Notes: generated by a model from the letters alone, not told the origin. DNA of 64,000 bases from Glycomyces salinus (GCF_016428645.1 NZ_JAELXW010000012.1:1-64000), one strand, 5' to 3'; positions 26,132-34,077 are shown, numbered from the stretch's first letter. Program-made: numbers and translations.

Positions 26132-26287
26132 CGGCCCGGGGATCGCGATAGTCCTCCAGGCCGCGTGACCGGCCGGTCAGCGACCCATCCGCCAGATCCG
26201 CCTCGATGCGGGCCGCGGTCGCCGGCAGCACCCGGCCCATCTACGTGATCGAGGCCGACTCGCGCAACTCGGCCACCAGGCGATCGC

Positions 26288-27046
26288 TCATGCGCCCTCA
26301 TCGAGGAAGTCGATCAGGTCGACGTTGAACGCCTCGGCGGCCTCTGCGGTCAGCAGGTGCCGGGCTCCCTCGTAGAGCTTGAGCCGGGCACCGGGGACGC
26401 GGGCGGCCAGGGCCCGGGCGTCGGCGGCGGTCGTGGACGGGTCGTCGGAGCCGCCGACCACGAGGGTCGGTGCGGCGATCCTGTCGACCTGGTCGCTCAG
26501 GTCGAGCCGTTCGAGAACCCCGCAGCAGGCGGCGTAGCCGCGCGCGTCGCAGGCGTCGAACGCCTCGCGGAACTGCGCGACCACCTTTGGACGCTCGGCC
26601 TGGAAGCCGGGGCTGAACCAGCGGTCCATGGTGGCCCCGCTGATGGCGGCGGTGCCGGAGTCGAGCACGGTCGCGGCGCGTTCACGCCAGGCGTCGGGCG
26701 TGCCGAATCTCGGTGCGGCCGAAGCGAGCACGAGCCGGTCGACCCGGTCCGGGTCGCGGACCGCCAGGCGCATGGCCGTCGCCCCGCCCAGGGAGACGCC
26801 GACGACGTGGGCGCGTTCGATGCCGAGGCCGTCGAGCAGGTCGGTGATGTCGCCGGCGAGGTCGTCGACGGTCCATTCGCCGAGCGGGGCCGGGGTGGGG
26901 CCGTGGCCGCGGGCGTCGAAGCGGACCACCTGGAACCGCTTGGACAGCGGTTCGACCTGCGGACCCCACATCTCGCGGACGGTCCCGAGCGAATTGACCA
27001 GGACCACCGGGTAGCCGGAGCCGGTGATGCTGTAACTGGGAATCAT
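26288..27046 (-). CDS. pcaD: 3-oxoadipate enol-lactonase (PcaD)
   Basis: 252 residues, full length. Alpha/beta hydrolase with the oxyanion segment VVLVNSLGTVREMW, nucleophile elbow GVSLGGAT, acid in GGSDDPST and catalytic His in GARHLLTAEAA. PcaD hydrolyses 3-oxoadipate enol-lactone in protocatechuate breakdown. It follows, by an ATGA overlap, the shrunken pcaB remnant, which still supplies its ribosome site (GGGAGG 4 bases upstream). It is the only intact gene of the former pca operon here. Downstream, a frame starting at the pcaD stop (ATGA, 26291) ends after 16 codons; I could not identify it. Confidence 0.88.
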   Translation of the reverse strand: MIPSYSITGSGYPVVLVNSLGTVREMWGPQVEPLSKRFQVVRFDARGHGPTPAPLGEWTVDDLAGDITDLLDGLGIERAHVVGVSLGGATAMRLAVRDPDRVDRLVLASAAPRFGTPDAWRERAATVLDSGTAAISGATMDRWFSPGFQAERPKVVAQFREAFDACDARGYAACCGVLERLDLSDQVDRIAAPTLVVGGSDDPSTTAADARALAARVPGARLKLYEGARHLLTAEAAEAFNVDLIDFLDEGA

Positions 27047-27234
27047 TCAGCCTCCCTGAGGTTGCGTTCCATCGCTTCTGGGTGGATGTTCAGGTTCTCG
27101 AGGGACTCGCGCAGCCAGGCGGCGGCATGGGCCGAGGCGGCCTCGGCGCGCAGCATCGCCTCAATCCATGCCGCGTCCGAGACCGCCTCGGCGGTCCTGC
27201 CTCGCGCGAAGACGGCGACGAACAGTTCAGACAT
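27043..27234 (-). pseudogene. pcaB: pcaB with in-frame internal deletion
   Basis: A 63-codon frame in which the first ~33 residues (LFVAVFARGRTAEAVSDAAW, IEAMLRAEAA) match the N terminus of 3-carboxy-cis,cis-muconate cycloisomerase. The last ~28 (HAAAWLRESLENLNIHPEAM, ERNL) match its C terminus. The ~390 middle residues, with the fumarase-superfamily active site, are missing. The frame is open with both ends intact and overlaps pcaG by ATGTCTGA and pcaD by ATGA. It cannot encode an active enzyme, but translation through it would still deliver ribosomes to pcaD. Confidence 0.75.
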
Positions 27235-27355
27235 CGAAGAACACGTTCTCCTGCGGCCCTTGCGGGCGGATGTCGAACCGCAGGCCGCCGTCGGGCAGTG
27301 CGAAGCCGAAGAAGGGGCCCACGGTCTGGGCTGGAGTGAGTTCCTGTTCCGCCAT
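27227..27355 (-). pseudogene. pcaG: pcaG with in-frame internal deletion
   Basis: A 42-codon frame from ATG 27355. Residues 2-22 (AEQELTPAQTVGPFFGFALP) match the N terminus of protocatechuate 3,4-dioxygenase alpha subunit. The end (LRFDIRPQGPQENVFFDV) matches its C terminus. About 150 central residues are absent. Start (TGATG overlap with the pcaH stub) and stop (ATGTCTGA overlap with the pcaB remnant) are preserved, as in a normal pca operon. Confidence 0.75.
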
Positions 27356-27419
27356 CAGTCGTCCACCTCCTCGAACAGGGTCCGGTCCGCGCAGGACGAT
27401 GTCCTAACGGTAGCCGGTG
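27355..27419 (-). pseudogene. pcaH: 3' stub of pcaH
   Basis: Leftward translation gives TGYR, TAG, DIVLRG and, one frame over, RTLFEEVDD with stop TGA. PcaH (protocatechuate dioxygenase beta subunit) ends in a GYR-aromatic-DIVLRG motif. So the stub carries a nonsense change at the aromatic codon and a frameshift after DIVLRG. GGAGGTGGACGACTG keeps a ribosome site for pcaG. Confidence 0.65.
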
Positions 27420-27437
27420 GCGCATTGGCCCACGGTC

Positions 27438-27572
27438 TTCCAGACGAGCTACCGCGTCCCGGCCATGTGGAGCGGCGCGCTCCTGCTGGGCCTGCTCGGA
27501 GGGGCCCTGGCTGCAATGTTCCATCTTTTCGACCGAAGCATCCTGAATCAGTATCATAAGATGTGGAGATAA
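27438..27572 (+). pseudogene. 3' remnant of ABC permease (SsuC/ThiX-like)
   Basis: An open stretch ends in MWSGALLLGLLGGALAAMF and then HLFDRSILNQYHKMWR, stop. This is the last helix and cytoplasmic tail of nitrate/sulfonate/thiamine-precursor ABC permeases. Nothing upstream continues it; the pcaH stub lies directly beside it in the opposite orientation. It is followed 6 bp later by a decayed ATPase gene, so both come from one operon. Confidence 0.55.
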
Positions 27573-27578
27573 GACTCC

Positions 27579-27960
27579 ATGGTGCTGAAAGCCAATGATC
27601 TCGGTAAGGACTATTCAACCGATACCGGGATCTTCACTGCAATTGCGTCGCTCGTCTTCGAGGTCGCCGAGGAAGGATTGTTCTGCCTGGTGGTGCCCGC
27701 GGACCGCGGGAAGGCGACGCTGCTTCGGTGCGTGGCCGGACTCCTGGAGCCCACCCGCGGTGAAGCGATCGTCGACAGCGCCGCCGTCTCCAGCGTGCCA
27801 AGCTCGACCACGTGGTGTAGTACCGGTCACAGTCCACTGCGCTCGCCGAAAACTACGTGGGCCTGCCCTATGGCGACTACGAGGTCTAATACCGTTAAAA
27901 CGATCGTGCGGCAAAACGCACATGCGGATTTCTTTGGCTCGAGGGGTTGCCAAGACCGAC
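27579..27960 (+). pseudogene. Decayed ABC ATPase (SsuB/TauB-like)
   Basis: From ATG 27579 the first ~70 codons resemble an ABC ATPase (IASLVFEVAEEGLFCLVVPA, TLLRCVAGLLEPTRGEAIVD). Walker A is ruined: the family pattern GPSGCGKSTLL reads here VPADRGKATLL. After ~27790 the similarity moves between frames with stops (LDHVV then TAG; LAENYVGLPYGDYEV), and a possible ABC signature residue stretch RISLARGVAK is found near 27931-27960. The sequence is AT-richer than its neighbours toward 28000. It is non-functional. Confidence 0.55.
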
Positions 27961-28044
27961 AACGGGCGGTTAGCTGTACACAGTAGGCCACTCTGCGACA
28001 CAGCGCACATACCCCGAGAACAGCAACCCACTCGATTGAAGTCC

Positions 28045-28743
28045 ATGAATCCACCCCACGAATCACCCCTGGGCAGCCCTGCGCAGCGGGCGGCGGCGCT
28101 CGAGCTCGCCGACGAGCTCGTACTGTGCAGCCTCGACCAGATGACCTGGAGACCGATGTCGAGGCCCGGCATCATCGGCCTCGGCCTCTCGGCCTGCCTG
28201 GTCGGGCAGCTGCTCGCCTTCGCCCGCGTCCAGATCGTCGAAGACCTGCTGGTCATGTCCTATACCGCGCAGCCGCCCTCCACGGTCCTGACGCTCGAGG
28301 TCTGGGAGGCGGTCAAGGCCGAGCACACCCCGCAGCCGGTCAAGACCTGGCTCCAGTACCTCACCGAGCAGGGCATGGGCACCGGAGGAATCTTCGCCCG
28401 CGTCACCGAGCGCATGGCCTCCCGCGGCCTGATCGACATCGAACGCCAGGGCCTGCTCGGCCGCCGCACGGCCTACATGCCCGTCGACCCCACCGCGGCC
28501 GCTTGGCCGCTGGCCAGAATCCACCAGACCCTCAACCGCGAAGAGCTCGACGCCCCGACCGGGCGCGACGCCTTCCTCACCGGCCTGCTCTCCCATATGG
28601 GCTTCGGGCAGCGCCTGGCCGACACCGACACCGGCCGCCGCCGCATCGAGGCGGTCGCCGCCGGTCTGGACCCCGCCGTCCGAAGACTCCTGGGCCACCT
28701 GGGAGTCCTCATCGGCGAGGCCGCCATGACCGGACGTCCGTGA
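28045..28743 (+). CDS. GPP34-family protein
   Basis: 232 residues, no signal peptide. It shows LELADELVLCSLDQMTW, IGLGLSACLVGQLLAFARVQ, a LTLEVWEAVK motif and LLGRRTAYMPVDPTAAAW with helical flanks, a pattern like actinobacterial GPP34 (Golgi phosphoprotein 3-like) proteins, which are soluble and may bind phosphoinositide-type lipids. The function in bacteria is unknown. The ATG at 28045 has no strong ribosome site, and the preceding 100 bp are decayed ABC sequence. It lies 54 bp before the APC transporter and may share its transcript. Confidence 0.7.
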   Translation: MNPPHESPLGSPAQRAAALELADELVLCSLDQMTWRPMSRPGIIGLGLSACLVGQLLAFARVQIVEDLLVMSYTAQPPSTVLTLEVWEAVKAEHTPQPVKTWLQYLTEQGMGTGGIFARVTERMASRGLIDIERQGLLGRRTAYMPVDPTAAAWPLARIHQTLNREELDAPTGRDAFLTGLLSHMGFGQRLADTDTGRRRIEAVAAGLDPAVRRLLGHLGVLIGEAAMTGRP

Positions 28744-28797
28744 ACCGATCCCCCCTCCCATCCCAAACGATTGATCGGAACAAGAAGGGACTTCTCT

Positions 28798-30306
28798 GTG
28801 TCCGTCACCCCACAACCCATGGTCGGCTCCATCGCCGACCGCCTCGCCGCCGACCGACTCGGCGTCATGGGCCTGCTTCACTTCTCGCTGACCGCGGCCA
28901 CGCCGCTGACCGTGATCGCCGGGGTCACCGTCACCGGCTGGGCCCTCACCGGGCAGCTCGGCATCCCGGTGGCCTTCGCCGTCATGGGCGCCATCCTGGT
29001 GCTGTTCTCCATCGGCTACACGACCATGGCCCGCCACATCTCCAACGCCGGGGCGTTCTACGCCTTCGCCGCCAAGGGCCTGTCGCCGGTCGTCGGCGTC
29101 ACGGCCTCCCTGATCGCCCTGGTCGCCTACACCGGACTGTCCATCGGCCTTTACGGCCTGCTCGGGCAGGCGGCCGCGCCGCTGATCGAATCGGCGACCG
29201 GCTGGGCCGCGCCCTGGTGGGTTCCGGCGCTGGCGCTCTGGGCGCTGGTGGCCGTCCTCGGCACCCGCGCGGTCGACCTCAACAGCAAGTTCCTGGCCGT
29301 CCTGCTGGCCGCCGAGATGGCCATCATCGTCATCTTCAGCGCCTCCAACCTCGGCCACCCGGCCGAGGGCGGGTTCAGCCTCGACGCACTCGACCCGACC
29401 CTCCTGGTCGCCTCGGGGGCCGGCGCGCTGCTGGTCCTGGGCTTCCTGGGCATGATCGGGATCGAGATGCCGACCGTCTACGCCGAGGAGTCCAAGAACC
29501 CGCGCCGCACCGTGCGGATCGCGACCGTGCTGGCCATCCTCATCCTGGCCGTGCTCTACACGATCGCCGCCTGGTCGATGACCGTCGCGGTCGGCTCCGA
29601 CCAGATCGTCGCCGCCGCCCGCGAGGCCGACATCGGCGTCTTCTTCGGGCTCGTCGCCGAGCAGATGGGGCCGACCGTGGCCACCACCGCCGAGGTCCTG
29701 CTGGTGACCAGCGTCGTGGCGGCGGCCATCTCCTTCCACAACACCGTCGCCCGGTACGCCTTCGCGCTGGGGCGCGAGAACGTCCTGCCGAGGTCGCTGG
29801 GGCGCACCTCGCCCAGCACCGGGGCGCCGGCCCGGTCCTCCCTGGTCCAGTCGGCGGTCGCGCTGATCGTGCTCGTCGTCTACGCCGTCGCCGACCTCGA
29901 CCCGCTGGTCGACCTGTTCTACCTGTTCGGCACCTCCGGCGGCTTCGGCATCCTGATGCTGGTCACCCTCGCCTCGGCGGCCGTGGTCGCGTTCTTCGCC
30001 CGCGACGGACGCGGCGAGACCGCCTGGAGCAGCCGCTGGGCCCCGGTGCTGTCCACGCTGATCCTGCTGGGGGTCACCACGATGGCCGTCGTGTCCTTCC
30101 CCGACCTGCTCGGCGTCGGCCCCGACTCGCCGCTGCCGACGGCGGTCCTGTCCATCTACGCCGCCGTCGCGGTGATCGGCGTCGTGTGGGGCCTGATCCT
30201 GCGCTCGTCCCGGCCCGAGCTGTACCGCCGCATCGGCGACGGCCCGCGGGCCGCGATCGAGGAGGGCGCGGCCGAGCCCGAACCCGTCCAGGAGGCGGTG
30301 CGGTGA
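28798..30306 (+). CDS. APC-family amino acid/polyamine permease
   Basis: 502 residues, ~12 membrane helices. N-terminal MGLLHFSLTAATPLTVIAG, then ISNAGAFYAFAAKGLSPVVG and GFLGMIGIEMPTVYAEESKN are typical of the amino acid-polyamine-organocation superfamily. The tail is acidic (EEGAAEPEPVQ). The start is GTG 28798, with AAGGGA 9 bases upstream. Its stop overlaps the GTG of the acetyltransferase gene (GTGA), so transport and acetylation of an amine-containing substrate are probably linked. The substrate is not deducible. Confidence 0.88.
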   Translation: MSVTPQPMVGSIADRLAADRLGVMGLLHFSLTAATPLTVIAGVTVTGWALTGQLGIPVAFAVMGAILVLFSIGYTTMARHISNAGAFYAFAAKGLSPVVGVTASLIALVAYTGLSIGLYGLLGQAAAPLIESATGWAAPWWVPALALWALVAVLGTRAVDLNSKFLAVLLAAEMAIIVIFSASNLGHPAEGGFSLDALDPTLLVASGAGALLVLGFLGMIGIEMPTVYAEESKNPRRTVRIATVLAILILAVLYTIAAWSMTVAVGSDQIVAAAREADIGVFFGLVAEQMGPTVATTAEVLLVTSVVAAAISFHNTVARYAFALGRENVLPRSLGRTSPSTGAPARSSLVQSAVALIVLVVYAVADLDPLVDLFYLFGTSGGFGILMLVTLASAAVVAFFARDGRGETAWSSRWAPVLSTLILLGVTTMAVVSFPDLLGVGPDSPLPTAVLSIYAAVAVIGVVWGLILRSSRPELYRRIGDGPRAAIEEGAAEPEPVQEAVR

Positions 30307-30935
30307 GCAGCGTGATCATCCAGAGCGGGTACACCGGCTCGGCGCGCACCGTCGCCGAGCGCGTAGCGGCCGCCTTCAACACCCTCACGGTGGCCGAATG
30401 GCTCGTTCCCGACGACAAGGCCGAGCGGTTCCGGATCATGGCCGGGCAGTTCGAGATGCTCGTGGCCCCGGCCCTGAACGGGCAAGGCCATGTCGACGCG
30501 GTCCTCGACGACACCGGACACCCCGTCGGAGTCGCCGTGTGGCACGACAACACCAAGCGGTCGGTCGCGCCGGCCGACGACTACGACCGGCGCCTGAAAG
30601 AACTGTGCGGGCCCCACCTGCCGCGGTTCGAGGCGCTCGACGCGGCCTTCGAGAGCCACCATCCCGATCCGGTCGACTCGCCGCACCACCACCTGCTGTT
30701 CTGCGCGGTCGACCCGTCCAGCCAGCGACAGGGCATCGGCTCGGTGCTGCTGCGCCTGGGGCTGGACCGGCTCGACAAGGCCGGGGTCGCCGGATACCTG
30801 GAGGCGGCCAACGACCGCCTGACGGCCTGGTACGGCCAGCACGGCTTCGAACGGTCCGAACAGGAGCTCAAGCTCCCCGGCGGACCGTCGATGTTCCCGA
30901 TGTGGCGGCGTCCGCTCGCGGACATGTGCCGCTGA
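30303..30935 (+). CDS. GNAT-family N-acetyltransferase
   Basis: 210 residues. The C-terminal GNAT core has LLFCAVDPSSQRQGIGSVLL (the Q-x-x-G-x-G acetyl-CoA loop) and YLEAANDRLTAWYGQHGFER. The N-terminal ~90 residues contain TVAEWLVPDDKAERF. GTG 30303 is coupled to the APC permease stop and has CCAGGAGG upstream. It possibly acetylates the amine imported or exported by that permease. A perfect terminator follows 5 bp after the stop, closing the unit. Confidence 0.87.
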   Translation: MSSVIIQSGYTGSARTVAERVAAAFNTLTVAEWLVPDDKAERFRIMAGQFEMLVAPALNGQGHVDAVLDDTGHPVGVAVWHDNTKRSVAPADDYDRRLKELCGPHLPRFEALDAAFESHHPDPVDSPHHHLLFCAVDPSSQRQGIGSVLLRLGLDRLDKAGVAGYLEAANDRLTAWYGQHGFERSEQELKLPGGPSMFPMWRRPLADMCR

Positions 30936-30940
30936 CCTCC

Positions 30941-30972
30941 GCCCCGGCACGGCCGCGAGGCCGTGCCGGGGC
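30941..30972 (+). terminator. Strong hairpin with GNRA loop
   Basis: A perfect 14-bp stem, GCCCCGGCACGGCC / GGCCGTGCCGGGGC, around the tetraloop GCGA, directly after the GNAT gene, followed by AAAACG. Confidence 0.85.
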
Positions 30973-31316
30973 CAAAACGTGGATCCTCCAGGCCCTGCTC
31001 GCCGCGTTCTGCGCCCACGCCTCCTCGGCATCCTCCTAGCCCCCGGAAGAAGCCTTCCAAGCGGCCGACCGGTCCCATTCTTCGGGCATGGGCTTGGGCA
31101 GGGGCGTCCAGGATGGGGCGCCGTGAAGGCGGCGGCCGTCGACCTCCTTTCGGATGACCCACGGCATACCGGGACCGATCCAGGCGAGCGTGCCGTGCCT
31201 ACGGATCCGCCTTGTCGAGGTACGCCGTGCCGAGGTCGTGCCTCGGACGTGCGGTCGGCGTGCCGGGGTCGTCCATGCTGAGGGAGACCAAGGAAATCTC
31301 AGCAAGGGAGTAGTCG
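30973..31316. other. Gap with a possible coding remnant on the minus strand
   Basis: No intact gene. A leftward frame (31036-~31215) reads HGTLAWIGPGMPWVIRKEVD and LHGAPSWTPLPKPMPEEWD before its stop. It has protein-like composition but no start of its own and no family I recognise, so it may be the 3' end of a lost gene. The right end should hold the promoter of the small secreted protein at 31317; AAGGAAATCTCAGCAAGGGAG precedes it. Confidence 0.35.
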
Positions 31317-31772
31317 ATGAGAAAACGGCTCCTCGTCGTGTTCGCCGCGACGGTCATGTTGTTCGCATTCTCCGGGCCGCTGTACGCTGCGGCCGAGCCA
31401 GGAGACCCCACCGACGGGGACGTCGGCGCTCTAATCCTGCCTTGCGACGACGACTCGTACCCTTCCGCAGAGGACACAGGCGGATACGACTCCTGGGCCA
31501 GGTGTTGGAACTCGGAAGGGCAGTCCTTCAGCGCGACCTTCCAAGCCTACGGCGAGTGGCTCGTGATCTGTGACTACTACCCGAACGGCGCTCGAACCCA
31601 AGTGGACCTGCACGTCTACGGCTACCCGAAGAGGACACTCGAGAGCAGGGGCACCAGCACCTGCCTCGGGCACAACCTGGCCTACCCGGAAGGGTTGTCG
31701 GTGAAACTCTATGTGTGCGACTCGAAGGATCCTTATGCAGTCTGTCACTGGGGTGACGGCGGGCGCACCTGA
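31317..31772 (+). CDS. Small secreted cysteine-containing protein
   Basis: 151 residues. A clear Sec signal (KRLLVVFAATVMLFAFSGPL, cleaved after YAAA) precedes a ~125-residue mature domain with six cysteines (LPCDDD, ARCWN, VICDYY, STCLGH, YVCDS, VCHWG) and many Tyr/Trp. The even cysteine number suggests disulfide bonds outside the cell. It has no recognised domain. AAGGGAG lies 8 bases before ATG 31317. It is monocistronic, with a strong terminator after it. GC is lower than in neighbours, consistent with a lineage-specific or acquired gene. Confidence 0.72.
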   Translation: MRKRLLVVFAATVMLFAFSGPLYAAAEPGDPTDGDVGALILPCDDDSYPSAEDTGGYDSWARCWNSEGQSFSATFQAYGEWLVICDYYPNGARTQVDLHVYGYPKRTLESRGTSTCLGHNLAYPEGLSVKLYVCDSKDPYAVCHWGDGGRT

Positions 31773-31800
31773 TCTCGGAACCTCAGAAGCCCGAGCGAAA

Positions 31801-31847
31801 GAGCGCCCGTTCCCGTGTCGGTCCACGCCGCACGGGAGGGGGCGCTC
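31801..31847 (+). terminator. Long hairpin terminator
   Basis: A 17-bp stem with one mismatch-type interruption (GAGCGCCCGTTCCCGTG against CACGGGAGGGGGCGCTC) and a 13-base loop, 29 bp after the small secreted protein gene. Confidence 0.75.
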
Positions 31848-32203
31848 TCGCGCCCGGCCTGCCGCATCAGCTCAGTCAGACCCCCGGCCCGGCGCCACCT
31901 CCCATGATCGAGGACAAACCGGGAGAACCCAGGCCGCCACTCGAGATTGAAACGAGCACGTCAGTAGGGGCGGTTCCGCCGGCTGGTGCGGAGGGTGTCG
32001 GTTGGGGCGGGAATGTCTTATCGGGACTGAAATTTGTCGGTCTGACCTCTTGTCATGATGGCATATCGGAAATAGTCTATTGATGGCAGTAAATACAATC
32101 TGCTGTCGCGGGCGCTCTCGTCGGGCGCGCCGCCTCGGACCTCCTGGTGCCAGTGCCCTCGTGCCATGTGCAAGCTCCCTCGAATGACGAGAGGCAGGCG
32201 GCC
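31848..32203. other. Intergenic gap before the heme-peroxidase stub
   Basis: No gene supported. A 59-codon rightward frame from ATG 31905 exists but has no ribosome site or homology I can see. The stretch 32010-32095 is AT-rich (TTGATGGCAGTAAATACAATC) and may be an old promoter of the peroxidase gene. Confidence 0.35.
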
Positions 32204-32512
32204 ATGTCCGCACACCACAGAATGCACTCGACCAGACGGCGACGCGAACGGGCCCGAGCGCAGTTCTCGCGGCGGGTGTTCCTCGGGGGCGTCGGCGTCG
32301 GGGCGGCCGGAGTCCTCGGGCTCGGGGCCTCCCGGCTGGCCGAGGCCCAGCACGGACCCGGTCCGCTCCAGGCACGGGCCGACCGCTTCACTCGGATGTT
32401 CCCCGATCTCGGCCCCTACGTCCAGGCGAGCGACGAGTCGCGAGCGGTGATGATGTCCATCGGGCGGCCCGGCGGCATCCTCGACGCCGCCGACGACCTC
32501 GCGGCGGCACCG
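32204..32512 (+). pseudogene. 5' stub of a Tat-exported heme peroxidase
   Basis: From ATG 32204 (GAGAGGCAGG upstream) the frame encodes a twin-arginine signal (FSRRVFLGGVGVGAAGVLGL, cut after AEA) and then RADRFTRMFPDLGPYVQASD, MMSIGRPGGILDAADDLAA. That is the beginning of bacterial animal-type heme peroxidases. The gene then runs into the 3' end of the leftward NUDIX gene at 32521. All heme-binding and catalytic residues are missing. It is truncated by a rearrangement with the breakpoint close to 32512-32520. Confidence 0.65.
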
Positions 32513-32520
32513 CTCCGAGG

Positions 32521-32913
32521 TCAGAGACTCGGGAGGACTCGCTCGAAGAACTCGTTGTCGCCGGAGAAGATCGGCTCCAGTTCGAAGTACTCGGCCAACG
32601 TGACCCAGCGGGCCTCGCTGACCTCGTGGAGGTCGGGCTCCGGCTCGCCGGTCTCGGATTCGGCGGTCCACCAGTGCAGCACGTACCGGCCGTCGTCGGT
32701 GACCGACTCCCAGACCTTGCGTCCCGCCCGGGCCTCCAGGCCGACCTCTTCGCGGATCTCCCGCACCAGCGCCTCGGCCTGCGTCTCACCGGGTTCCACA
32801 GTGCCCGACAGCGGTCCCCAGTAGCCCTGCCTGCGGGATTCGGGGCCGCGCTTGATGATCAGGATCTTCTCGCCGCGCCGGATGACCGCGACGACGGCTT
32901 GCAGTTCGCTCAC
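32521..32913 (-). CDS. NUDIX hydrolase
   Basis: 130 residues. The Nudix box reads GTVEPGETQAEALVREIREE, followed by VGLEA, complete with the metal-binding REIREE glutamates. The N terminus (ELQAVVAVIRRGEKILIIKR) is typical. It hydrolyses a nucleoside diphosphate linked to another moiety; the substrate is unknown. GTG 32913 overlaps the stop of the upstream MDMPI gene (GTGA). Its 3' end abuts the peroxidase stub. Confidence 0.88.
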   Translation of the reverse strand: MSELQAVVAVIRRGEKILIIKRGPESRRQGYWGPLSGTVEPGETQAEALVREIREEVGLEARAGRKVWESVTDDGRYVLHWWTAESETGEPEPDLHEVSEARWVTLAEYFELEPIFSGDNEFFERVLPSL

Positions 32914-33446
32914 CGGTCGAGCCTATCGGCCCTCCAGGTGCGCATCGGCTCGCCCAGGTCGATGGACGCGAACAGGTCGGTCCAGTGCTCCGGGGTGTAG
33001 CCCAGCCCCAGGTCCGTGTGGTGCAGTTCGACCTCGACCAGGCGGCGGGACGGGATCTCGACCGCCGGGATCTGGACTCCCGTGGGGGTCTCGATCAGCG
33101 TCTCCCAGTCCTCGTTGGCCGCGATCTCACCGGTGAGGACCGAGGCCGACTCGGCGATGTCGGCCACGAGCTCGCGGCCGGTCCGGCCGGCTCCGGCCTC
33201 GATCTCGGCCTCGCGCACCTCGACGCTCGGATAGCCGGGGACGCCCCGGCCGGTGCGGAGCCATATGAGCATGTTGGACAGCGCGTCGCCGGAGCGCGCG
33301 ACGTGCGTGGCCACGTGACCGCGGGTCCAGCCCTCCAGCAGCGAGGGCTCGTGGACCTGCTCGTCGCTCAGGGAGTCGACCGTCGCGATCAGGCGGTCGG
33401 TCGCCTCGTCGATGCATTCCATGATTCGGGCGCGTTCGGTATCCAC
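32910..33446 (-). CDS. MDMPI-family mycothiol-dependent enzyme, copy 2
   Basis: 178 residues from GTG 33446. The DinB-like helical bundle of mycothiol-dependent maleylpyruvate isomerase: LLEGWTRGHVATHVARSGDA (first zinc His) and VEVELHHTDLGLGYTP (Glu and His). About half identical to the upstream gene at 33473-34015, so the pair is a tandem duplication. The family uses mycothiol, the actinobacterial thiol, for isomerisation or thiol transfer; the true substrate is unknown. The 26-bp gap and shared direction suggest one transcript with the NUDIX gene. Confidence 0.83.
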   Translation of the reverse strand: MDTERARIMECIDEATDRLIATVDSLSDEQVHEPSLLEGWTRGHVATHVARSGDALSNMLIWLRTGRGVPGYPSVEVREAEIEAGAGRTGRELVADIAESASVLTGEIAANEDWETLIETPTGVQIPAVEIPSRRLVEVELHHTDLGLGYTPEHWTDLFASIDLGEPMRTWRADRLDR

Positions 33447-33472
33447 TCCCGAATCGTAGTCCCCGTTCGGGC

Positions 33473-34015
33473 TCACCAGCCCCGGCGCTCGTCCCTCCAC
33501 GACCGCATCGGCTCGGGCAGGTCCAGCGCGGCGAACTCCGGCATCCAGTCGGCGGCGCCGTAGCCCACGCCCAGGTCGGTGTGGTGCAGTTCGATCTCGG
33601 TCAGCCGCCGGGGCAGCAGCAGCTCGGCGCGGAAGAGCGGGCCGTCCAAGACCCGGACCTCGGTGCGCCAGGCGGCGTCGGTGAGCATCTCGGCGTCGGC
33701 GGCGAACGCCTCGGCGCTCTCGGCCACGTCGTCGCGCAGGTCGTCGACCGAGCGGCCGGCCCCGGCCTCGATCTCGGCGTCGCGGACGTCGGCGCGCACG
33801 TAGGCGGGGGTCTCGATGCGGTCACGAGCCCAGGAGAGCAGGTTCCGCATGGCGTCGGCGTTCCGCGCGACGTGGGTCAGGACGTGCCCGCGGCTCCAGC
33901 CCGGCAGCAGTGAGGGTTCGCGTGCCTCGGCGTCGGTCAGCCGCGCGGTGGCGGTGATCAGCCGTCCCGTGGCGACGCGGAGCACCCGCAGCAGCTCGGC
34001 TCGTTGAGTGGTCAT
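33473..34015 (-). CDS. MDMPI-family mycothiol-dependent enzyme, copy 1
   Basis: 180 residues. Same fold and metal motifs as its neighbour: LLPGWSRGHVLTHVARNADA and TEIELHHTDLGVGYGAADWM, plus DAEIEAGAGRSVDDL shared almost word for word with copy 2. It starts at ATG 34015; the leader is short with no strong ribosome site. First gene of the three-gene leftward unit (two MDMPI proteins, NUDIX). True maleylpyruvate isomerases sit in gentisate clusters; none is visible here, so a detoxification role is equally possible. Confidence 0.85.
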   Translation of the reverse strand: MTTQRAELLRVLRVATGRLITATARLTDAEAREPSLLPGWSRGHVLTHVARNADAMRNLLSWARDRIETPAYVRADVRDAEIEAGAGRSVDDLRDDVAESAEAFAADAEMLTDAAWRTEVRVLDGPLFRAELLLPRRLTEIELHHTDLGVGYGAADWMPEFAALDLPEPMRSWRDERRGW

Positions 34016-34077
34016 GGCCGCATCCTAGCCATCTTCCAGCCGCACAGGAAGGTCCGGCGCCAGGCGGCCGCTCGCCG

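Noticed and set aside
26132-26291. Possible gene after pcaD (pcaC or a regulator)
   Set aside because: The frame at the pcaD stop ends after 16 codons and a second part (MGRVLPATAARIEADLADGS) matches no pca protein I know; it may be debris but I cannot name it.
28125-30302. Upstream extension of the GNAT frame
   Set aside because: Antisense-like Arg/Pro-rich sequence overlapping the GPP34 and APC genes; GTG 30303 with a ribosome site is the real start.
31905-32084. 59-codon frame starting at ATG 31905
   Set aside because: No ribosome site, no similarity, and it runs into AT-rich probable promoter sequence.
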